Positions 19,001 through 24,816 of a stretch of DNA of 24,816 nucleotides are shown here, in pieces. Position 1 is the stretch's first letter, and each line of letters begins with the position of its first letter. The notes under the pieces are model-generated. The model was not told the origin of the DNA, did not search any database, and was given only the letters and a program-made list of their open reading frames with translations. The position numbers and the translations under genes were made by a program. The stretch spans positions 1 to 24,816 of the forward strand of contig JAUCBJ010008473.1 of the NCBI GenBank assembly GCA_032718475.1, read 5' to 3'. This stretch comes from Nemertoderma westbladi (Eukaryota; Xenacoelomorpha; Nemertodermatida; Nemertodermatidae).

Positions 19001-20654
19001 GGACAGCGGGAAAGACACTGACCACTCTTACTATGTTAACAAGACCCCTAGAGATATAAGTAAATACAAGCCGCGAACAAATGATAGGAGAGACAAGGCT
19101 ACCAAGACCCCTCCTCAGTCTCCCAACAGAATTCAGGTAAGAAAGCCCGAAGAACGAGCGAAAGTACATAACATTACCCAAGGTAAAGTGAGCAACATCA
19201 AGCCAAACTGTGTGCTGTGCGACGGGCCCCACCGTTTGAGTGCGTGTACTGAATTCTTTAAGAAATCCCTAGTAGCCAGACGAGAAGTAGTGTGGGATAA
19301 GCGGTTGTGTTATAATTGCCTCAGACCAGGACACCAACGGCGAAACTGTTACTCTGACATAAAGTGTGCAAAGTGCGGTGCGAAACATCACGTCTTGTTA
19401 CACAGTGAATTCGAACGAAACCACCCGAGTCAGGTGAGTGAGCCAGAATTACATGTCCAATTCAGTGATGTGAACGACACTGACCAAGGTTCTGAGTGGG
19501 AAGGATTCTATACGGATGAATTCTCCGATGCCAACGAATCCTGTTATCTAATAAATACTACAGTGTATCGAGCACTTACATATGAAAAGGACACAGACAC
19601 GGAGTTCCCCCTAACCACCTTTGACAGACAACCATCTTGGAAAGCTCCAACCTCCAACGTAGGAATACGAGAATTTCCGGTAGTACAAGTAAGAGTTCAC
19701 GGTCCTAACAAAAGTTACATAGTGAACGCCCTCCTTGACTCCGGCAGCACCGGAACATTCATCGACAAAGAATTAGCCGAGGATATCTTTGCTGGACAAC
19801 CCAAATTCCGAACTAAGCTAAATATGTCCGGAATTATGCAGGTTTGGAAATCTACCATAACGGCAGATTACTATGTGGGTGCGTTGTCCACACCACAGGA
19901 TAAATTAGGAGAACAAAGTATAAGGTCAGTAAAAATGGTGGCAATAAAGAACTTCGCTACTACCCAAGCAGACCTTTATAATTGGGACGAAGACGAGAGC
20001 ATCCAACATCTGGAGATACCTCGATTCCAAACAGATTATCCTGGAGTGCAAATCCTCATCGGCCAAAACGCGCATGAGGCGCTCGAGACATTGGAGAAAC
20101 GGCCTGCTCAACCGCAGCCATTACAAACTTATGCGGTAAAAACTAGAGTAGGTTGGTACTTTACTGGCCCTTCCCGCAGAACTATTGAAGAAAGATTGCC
20201 ACAAGACCGGCTACTTCAAGTAAAGGATTGGGAAGAGGAGAGCAGTGAAGTGGACGAACCCACTGAGGGAACACCATACTCCTCAGATAATGACGACATA
20301 TATCAACTCTTCGAGGAAGAGAACACAATCGACCTACTAACCGAAAATAAATTATGGAATGATCAGCGAACTTTGTGTCAACTGATTCGCCCATCGGGAC
20401 CCATTGACTACAATGATGAACTCAATGACGAGATAGAGCGTTACAACGCTAGAACACGAGACGAACTCGCAGTACGATTCTTTACACAAGAGTTGGTAGA
20501 ACCCAATTCATACGATAAGGCTCTATCAATAGAAGAAGAAAGAGCCAAGCAAATCCAGGAGACAACTACACGTTTTCTAAAAGATCAAGGGAGATACGAA
20601 ATCGGTCTACCCTTTCGAAAACGAGAACCTTGTGGAGGCAATTTGGGTATTTGA
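16008..20654 (+). CDS. BEL/Pao retrotransposon Gag-protease polyprotein, truncated at the reverse transcriptase
   Basis: An uninterrupted frame of 1548 codons. Residues about 1-380 are an unknown, mostly helical region. Residues about 382-455 are an alanine/glutamate-rich coiled coil (KAAAAAKAAAAAEAERK). The Pao Gag domain (DUF1759 type) covers about 787-950, with KGDEMKCLPFNEYYEDSIQN and LEGPPKLMAL. Zinc knuckles follow near 1067 (CVLCDGPHRLSAC), 1100 (CYNCLRPGHQRRNC) and 1122 (CAKCGAKHH). A retropepsin (DUF1758 type) has ALLDSGSTGTFID near 1243 and later VQILIGQNAHEAL. The frame ends at GRYEIGLPFRKREP, where BEL reverse transcriptase begins, and then hits a stop in foreign sequence. RT, RNase H and integrase are missing from this strand. 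The likely cause is insertion of the opposite-strand element at about 20652. Gag and protease process and package the element RNA in virus-like particles (family knowledge). Confidence 0.93.
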   Translation: MSDTQQNLSDSLLDVTICDKDRSVERLRKEFSSPPTKKKVIPPVVSDPRLIHHRSIIGTRAQVKRNQEAAVLSQQHLGQEPTSQRHDSSSGSDTVELTPERGVKMVGTAYSDPLLTLPAAVLTTILIAVEEHQSDWTRNKRSTQDSYAGYAREELMSIVESQCNFPGLGFPLDLSEATWEDIYRMGVTKDTMDPAVWKRSAAGYVQGFFGSLERLEEQLFRQPKGPQEQEELLYQVRERTLRIRLILSAFEETSKRRQDTSLQVAVKTWFQRVGLKVQETARWKSRLAERPTYKESTDATFSQVESEVTAERPRPRDDIDIYLSDYQRFLGDEELRRRLAGLSPNSEGTKHVLDAIDTEMLAANQAKFDEQLRIARAQEEQVKKKQIEDRKAAAAAKAAAAAEAERKTAEAEADRRAAEAAAEADRKAAVAAAAAEAERKAADALAEAERRASDEIAQLALENIQESQDSINKRLTDSRMQMMSRSTSKRQGYTSSEEGDTTDPEGGGNRSRLSRRKRTSPRQKLPDLPPAVRRQLASTAVASTEHTDRIVTVSRLPTITDEPEIIRPVLEATTSVLETPVFQGATSKFPLHSTKLSVPSRTAPEMVPVMDSERMDWSPVVPRPPATTLATPASAVEWVEEGRKGMNVLLGQMQETVHQFKGTVRESRLELQEVQQSIALERDKLVNVKRGIPTPPVTMCQPVRPEVFHAQGVEPTRIYTASEVETPIANPIKGDYKPVCNDIPYRPDNNPRNLYTDNSILNNTMAQESFTRQMARTEARQAVKVGEIVKFKGDEMKCLPFNEYYEDSIQNSVLSSGEKLRFLIKCLEGPPKLMALKFIGHPNGLRQVWDTLHTRYGNKDNIAKYLYAKLVAPRKFLSNEIIEFSDEIQEICRQLDWLGKSHEYQSSMVIGAIVSTLPKGGVCTRWDKKVLYMMEQQRRSPTMADLMLFLDGEVKLQLIKQSREKTSKNKVSEKPVTRRRVNPVCYTDDGESQASQEEDSGKDTDHSYYVNKTPRDISKYKPRTNDRRDKATKTPPQSPNRIQVRKPEERAKVHNITQGKVSNIKPNCVLCDGPHRLSACTEFFKKSLVARREVVWDKRLCYNCLRPGHQRRNCYSDIKCAKCGAKHHVLLHSEFERNHPSQVSEPELHVQFSDVNDTDQGSEWEGFYTDEFSDANESCYLINTTVYRALTYEKDTDTEFPLTTFDRQPSWKAPTSNVGIREFPVVQVRVHGPNKSYIVNALLDSGSTGTFIDKELAEDIFAGQPKFRTKLNMSGIMQVWKSTITADYYVGALSTPQDKLGEQSIRSVKMVAIKNFATTQADLYNWDEDESIQHLEIPRFQTDYPGVQILIGQNAHEALETLEKRPAQPQPLQTYAVKTRVGWYFTGPSRRTIEERLPQDRLLQVKDWEEESSEVDEPTEGTPYSSDNDDIYQLFEEENTIDLLTENKLWNDQRTLCQLIRPSGPIDYNDELNDEIERYNARTRDELAVRFFTQELVEPNSYDKALSIEEERAKQIQETTTRFLKDQGRYEIGLPFRKREPCGGNLGI

Positions 20655-21305
20655 CCCTAATATTTATAAACGTAGATGCTAGGTGCAAGCAGTAAGTATA
20701 ACGCAATCCCAGAAAATAATAATTGACAATCAATAAGAAAGTAGGTAGGTTATAAGGAAAGTATAAGCAATCAATTAAACATTCTTCATTCATTAACATA
20801 GGGAGGCTCAAAGCCAAAACAATCATTAGTGCATTACAGCATCAGTTACATTTAGACATTAGTATATCAAACTGTAGGATCAACATGTAGGTAGCAGCAA
20901 TACAACAAAAGTTAAATAGCAATTGATATAAAGTAGTCGGTAACAAGAAGATATAAGCAACAATCAACTGATCAATTCAATCATTAAAGTGATTGGATCG
21001 GCAGGCGGTAACCACAGTATCATTATTACATACAGACTTCAGTTGAGAGAGTTTATTGTATATAGTTATATGATGCAGCAGTGCAGTAGTACCGGTCTGC
21101 CGGTAAGGTACTGCAGTACCGGTACGGGTATATGCACATGCAAAAACTACACGTACAGAAGTAAGTAATACCGGTAACAATATTACAAGTCAGGCACATG
21201 CAGACATCATGTTAGATCCTAACGTGGTGGTTTATTTTTACATACAGTAAATTCCCATAACCAAAACATTTAAATTAAAATGTACAGCAAAATTAGCTGC
21301 ACACA
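20652..21305 (-). mobile_element. Probable 3' LTR of the minus-strand BEL/Pao element
   Basis: Just after the minus-strand pol stop there is a G-run (GTGGGGG, 21312-21306 read leftward) that fits a polypurine tract. The LTR then starts TGTGTGCAGC (from 21305 leftward). An AATAAA signal in the same orientation lies at 21236-21231. The other LTR boundary is inferred: the plus-strand Gag ORF loses homology at about 20652, where the plus strand reads TGACCC, so the LTR would end GGGTCA. That gives a length of about 650 bp. The partner LTR is off the right edge and cannot be compared. Confidence 0.55.
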
Positions 21306-21346
21306 CCCCCACGTTGCAACGGAACATTCTGTTGCAATGAACATTT

Positions 21347-24300
21347 TCAGTATCTTTTAGGAGGGTGAACTAGTCGACCATGAGATGTCTTATAAGGTTT
21401 GGTACTAACTAGTTTGACATCTGTAATTGATTTCGGAGTTTCAACCTTTTTCTTTAGAACAATTTTATTTGACGTAGAGGCAGAGGAGGAAGGTATGAGT
21501 GTGGACTTACTTGCTACACCCCCACGGTGAACGATTCCATCATATATTATTTCATCGCAATGGTTGGCCTCGAGTGGAATAAGGAGATGGGCAGCTCTCT
21601 TAGTTAAGAAACCAGGAGAACCAGGTTTGGAGTTCTTGAGGATGATCGCAGCTCGTGATATCCCATCACGTCCTACTAATGGATGGACTACTCGGGCTAG
21701 AGACCATTGCCCACGAGGAACAGTTTCCTTAACGAGAACAAGGTCATTAACTGAAGGTTGATGAGATGGATTCATACATTGTTTATGACGCCATACACGA
21801 AGAGATGCGAGGTATCGTTGAGACCAGGCTTTCCAAAGAACTCGACTAGTCTGATCTCGTGACAGAAGGCTTCGACGAAGACCTCCGGACGTTGATGAAG
21901 CAGCAACATCCATTTGTTGATCTAGTGGTGGTGGACTCCCATAAAGGAAATGACTAGGTGTAAGAGCATCACAATCCTCAGGATCTGTTGAGGCGGCAGT
22001 AAGTGGGCGTAGGTTAAATACGGCTTCTGCTTCACACAATATAGTAGATAAATCCTCAAAAGTGAATACTTTATGGTGAAATGTTATACGAAGACACATT
22101 TTGACCAACTTTATTAGTCTTTCCCACCAACCACCCCAATGAGGAGAACGGGCTGGAATTAGTTTCCAAGTGACAACATAATTGGGGAACTTCATAGTTG
22201 ACAGTTTAAGGAAAACTTTGGCATTATCAGATCGAAATTCGACATTAGTGAAAGGACGAACACGACGGGCCAAGAAGTTTCGAAGAGCAAGGTGAGTTGA
22301 CTTGGTATCAGCAGTCTTCACAAGTTCCAAGTGGATGGCTCTGATCGATGCACAAGTGCATATGAGACATTGGGCTTTGGAACCATCTTTTGTAAATAGA
22401 GGGCCAAAGAAGTCTATGCCTGTGACGGTGAAGGGGACAAGAGGTTTACTCCTGAAGGGTTGTAAGGCAGACTCAGGTACATTATATGGCTGAGTCCGAT
22501 ATCGACGACATGGGCGGCATTCATGAACCATCTTACGTATTATAGAACGACCATGTGGTACCCAGTACTGGGTCCTGACCTGTGCCAATGTGGCTTCAAT
22601 ACCTTGGTGCATAAGTCCGCAATGAAAGTGACTAACAATAAGTTTAGTAAGATAACTACGGCGTGGTAAAATAGGAAGTGGGTGTTCACCAGTCCTTGGC
22701 TGCATTGCAAGCAAACCTTGGTGTATAATTGGCCGTAGGTTGCAAAGAGAAGAATGTCGTGGAATTGGAGAGTTTGGTTTGACTGTAAGATGTCGCATTT
22801 CCATTGGATAATGGACGTATTGCTCAACTTTGATTAGTTGACTGAGTGAGTTTTGAATTTCTTTAGTACTCAATGAACCAGTGAGTTTGTCAAAATGACG
22901 TGCATTATGGCAGAAACGAGATACCCATGCAAGAACTCTAACTGGTTTGTCTAGGAAGGAATAATCATTGATTCTTAGAAGATTCCATTCTGATATTGGA
23001 TCTGGAACTTCTAATGTCAGTAGTTGAGGAGGTGGTGTTGGCTCAATTGGCCATGATGATTCAGGTTCATTTATGAATTCTGGACCATTTAGGTAGAGAG
23101 AATTAGACTGAAGGTTTATTAAACTACTCCCACGGGAAGGTACATCAGCGGGATTTAATTCTGAGGGTACATATCTCCATTGGTAGGTTTCAGTTATGTT
23201 ATTTATTTCAGTCACCCTGTTTAATACAAAGACGTCTCGTTTAGATGGGCCTTTACGAATCCATCCAAGCGCACACATGGAGTCACTCCATAGTATTACA
23301 CGCTTAGGGTTAATCAGGTTATTTATCTGACAGTGATCTGAGAAACGAGCTCCAAAAAGAGTTGCTACTAATTCTTTACGTGGTATGGAAAGCGTTTTCT
23401 TCAATGGAACAGCTCGAGCTTTGGCAAAGAACAAAGTAGATGAATTAAATGCAGGCTGTACAATATATGCCACAAATGCGTACGCTACGCTGGATGCATC
23501 ACAGAATATATGTAAATGACATTCTTCTGAATAGTTGACACATCGTGGAAAGTATATTCGAACTTTAGCACTAGCTATCCATGTAAGCCATTCCTGTTGG
23601 AGTTCAATTGGCAATGGTGTATCCCAACCTTTGCCGTATTTCCATGACTTCTGGAGTATTAATCGGGATTGTATTGTCCAAGGGCACAGAAGACCATTAG
23701 GGTCATAGATCTGACCCTGCGATATCAGTAGTTCTCGACGAGTGAACAGAATTGGAATTGATACATTGGAAGTGTCTATATAAATCTCATCAGTATCAAT
23801 ATTCCATGGAACTCCCAAAATCTTGGAAGGTTTTAAGACTTGACGAAGGTTCATACCTGCTAAACTAAAGATACTTATTGCTGATTGTAAAAACTCTATT
23901 GCTCTTTGTTTATTAGAATTACTATGTATCACATCATCACAATATAGTGATTTTAAAAGCTCTACAACGAATGCTGGAGGAGCTGTTGCAGTAGCATGGA
24001 ACTGCACGGTTGAATTAAGAAGGAATGAGCTAGATGATACTCCGAAAGGAGTTCTCTTGAACTGATATGAAACATTATTCCATATAAACTTTACCCATTT
24101 TCGATCGTCTGGGTGAAGTTCGATTTGGTGGTAGGCAGCTTCTATGTCAGCTACAACTACATGTTTATAAAGACGAAAACCTAGAAATACATCAACAAGT
24201 GATGCAAGAAGGTTCGGACCAGGATCTAGGCAGGAATTAAGACTGACTCCTGAAGTATCTTTAGCAGATCCATTAAAAACCACACGATATTTATTGGATT

Positions 24301-24607
24301 TTTTCACTAAATGATTTGGAAGAAAAAAACCAACGTTATAGAAAGTTGTCACAGGCTCAATTATGTCATCAGCAAGGAGCTTTAACATTTTGGATGTATA
24401 GACATCATTTTCCTCAGAGTTTAGTTTTGAAGTAAAATGCTTCTGTTGAGCAAAGATGCGATTGTAATTGGAAACAGGGCGTTGTAAACCCTTGAATGGT
24501 AACCGAACTCTATAATGAGGAGGACAATCCTCTGAGACTGTAGGAGTTGGATATGGAATATGGTCAACTTCATGTTTTCGTATATACCAACAGTTTCCAG
24601 ATCCCAA
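21347..24607 (-). CDS. BEL/Pao Pol: reverse transcriptase, RNase H, integrase
   Basis: An open frame of 1086 codons, numbered from the first methionine in frame. The real reading continues from the protease upstream. The reverse transcriptase (about 30-260) has VVADIEAAYHQIELHP (D154) and the catalytic YCDD box (D224, D225) in place of the more common YVDD. RNase H has HIFCDAS (D370), PRKELVA (E412) and LWSDS (D442). The integrase has an H-H-C-C zinc site (about H662, H668, C697, C700) and a catalytic triad at GIDFFG (D732), FRSDNAK (D794) and GGWWERL (E829). A C-terminal DUF5641-type domain (DLVLVKE, QWSLARV, GRDG) follows. All catalytic residues are present and there are no internal stops, so the element is young. 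It ends PPKRY just before the tract leading to the LTR. Confidence 0.95.
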   Translation of the reverse strand: MGSGNCWYIRKHEVDHIPYPTPTVSEDCPPHYRVRLPFKGLQRPVSNYNRIFAQQKHFTSKLNSEENDVYTSKMLKLLADDIIEPVTTFYNVGFFLPNHLVKKSNKYRVVFNGSAKDTSGVSLNSCLDPGPNLLASLVDVFLGFRLYKHVVVADIEAAYHQIELHPDDRKWVKFIWNNVSYQFKRTPFGVSSSSFLLNSTVQFHATATAPPAFVVELLKSLYCDDVIHSNSNKQRAIEFLQSAISIFSLAGMNLRQVLKPSKILGVPWNIDTDEIYIDTSNVSIPILFTRRELLISQGQIYDPNGLLCPWTIQSRLILQKSWKYGKGWDTPLPIELQQEWLTWIASAKVRIYFPRCVNYSEECHLHIFCDASSVAYAFVAYIVQPAFNSSTLFFAKARAVPLKKTLSIPRKELVATLFGARFSDHCQINNLINPKRVILWSDSMCALGWIRKGPSKRDVFVLNRVTEINNITETYQWRYVPSELNPADVPSRGSSLINLQSNSLYLNGPEFINEPESSWPIEPTPPPQLLTLEVPDPISEWNLLRINDYSFLDKPVRVLAWVSRFCHNARHFDKLTGSLSTKEIQNSLSQLIKVEQYVHYPMEMRHLTVKPNSPIPRHSSLCNLRPIIHQGLLAMQPRTGEHPLPILPRRSYLTKLIVSHFHCGLMHQGIEATLAQVRTQYWVPHGRSIIRKMVHECRPCRRYRTQPYNVPESALQPFRSKPLVPFTVTGIDFFGPLFTKDGSKAQCLICTCASIRAIHLELVKTADTKSTHLALRNFLARRVRPFTNVEFRSDNAKVFLKLSTMKFPNYVVTWKLIPARSPHWGGWWERLIKLVKMCLRITFHHKVFTFEDLSTILCEAEAVFNLRPLTAASTDPEDCDALTPSHFLYGSPPPLDQQMDVAASSTSGGLRRSLLSRDQTSRVLWKAWSQRYLASLRVWRHKQCMNPSHQPSVNDLVLVKETVPRGQWSLARVVHPLVGRDGISRAAIILKNSKPGSPGFLTKRAAHLLIPLEANHCDEIIYDGIVHRGGVASKSTLIPSSSASTSNKIVLKKKVETPKSITDVKLVSTKPYKTSHGRLVHPPKRY

Positions 24608-24816
24608 AGTTGGGTAATATCCAGAGGTTCAGTTAAAAAGAGTGAAGGTGATACTTCATTAGGTATACAAAGGGAAGGATTTCTATAGGGACCCAAAAGG
24701 ACATGCCCGAAGAAGGTATCAATAAGTGAAGGATTATGGGTATAATTGGTATCGCCAGTAACCTTCCATAGCTGGTCCGCTCCGATAATTATAGATATGG
24801 TTCTCTCACCTCCATC
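24570..24816 (-). CDS. End of the BEL/Pao protease region, cut by the right edge and in another frame than Pol
   Basis: Read from the edge, the frame gives ISIIIGADQLWKVTG, then FFGHVLLGP and LTEPLDITQLWDLETVGI. This is the conserved stretch between retropepsin and RT in BEL/Pao polyproteins (compare ILIGQNAHEAL in the plus-strand copy). Homology then passes into the Pol frame (EVDHIPYPTP) at about 24560-24590. That requires a shift of one base backward, as after a one-base deletion. BEL polyproteins are normally a single frame, so I read this as a disabling frameshift or a sequence error. The start and gag of this element are beyond the window. Confidence 0.8.

Noticed and set aside
16008-24607. 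Gag on plus and Pol on minus as parts of one element with a new two-strand layout
   Set aside because: The minus-strand Pol has its own protease end, G-rich tract and LTR-like sequence, and the plus-strand ORF is cut at the RT start. Two elements, one nested in the other, explain this more simply.

Overview
The window looks like nuclear DNA of an invertebrate animal. It has a gene split into small exons with GT-AG introns, BEL/Pao LTR retrotransposons, MITE-like elements and minisatellites. There are no bacterial operons, RNA genes or CRISPR arrays. An aquatic lophotrochozoan such as a mollusc is my guess, but the sequence alone does not settle it.

Layout. (1) Bases 1-5328 are a long inverted copy of an LTR-like sequence (minus orientation), interrupted by a 1.58-kb element (317-1896) and a 711-bp TTAA-flanked piggyBac-like MITE (3789-4499). 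(2) Bases 5329-12628 are host sequence. They carry six consecutive exons (minus strand, 9656 down to 5465) of a MEGF/SREC-type multiple-EGF gene, and every exon-exon reading phase agrees. The introns are full of minisatellites. Upstream of the exons lie a 63/64-bp tandem array interrupted by a 612-bp element, then AT-rich non-coding DNA ending in a strong palindrome. (3) From 12629 to about 15.9 kb is the plus-orientation copy of the same LTR-like sequence. It leads into a BEL/Pao Gag-protease ORF (16008-20654) that stops at the start of the reverse transcriptase. (4) From about 20652 to the right edge is a second BEL/Pao element in the opposite orientation: its probable 3' LTR, then a reverse transcriptase-RNase H-integrase ORF, and the end of its protease at the edge. 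It seems to have inserted into the first element.

The most unusual signal is in the EGF gene. Two of its introns carry tandem arrays whose repeat unit is a copy of the adjacent exon-intron junction, exonic bases included. The real 5' splice site is therefore followed by many look-alike donor sites. The two arrays have unrelated sequences (27-bp and 20-bp units), so the same process appears to have happened twice in one gene. The larger array also has nested periods of 27, 85/139 and 309 bp.

Other points are the unusually long LTRs (over 3 kb) and the long N-terminal extension of the BEL Gag; a non-autonomous element family with unlike ends, seen in two copies that each have a readable empty site; and a CTCF-like core motif inside two unrelated elements.
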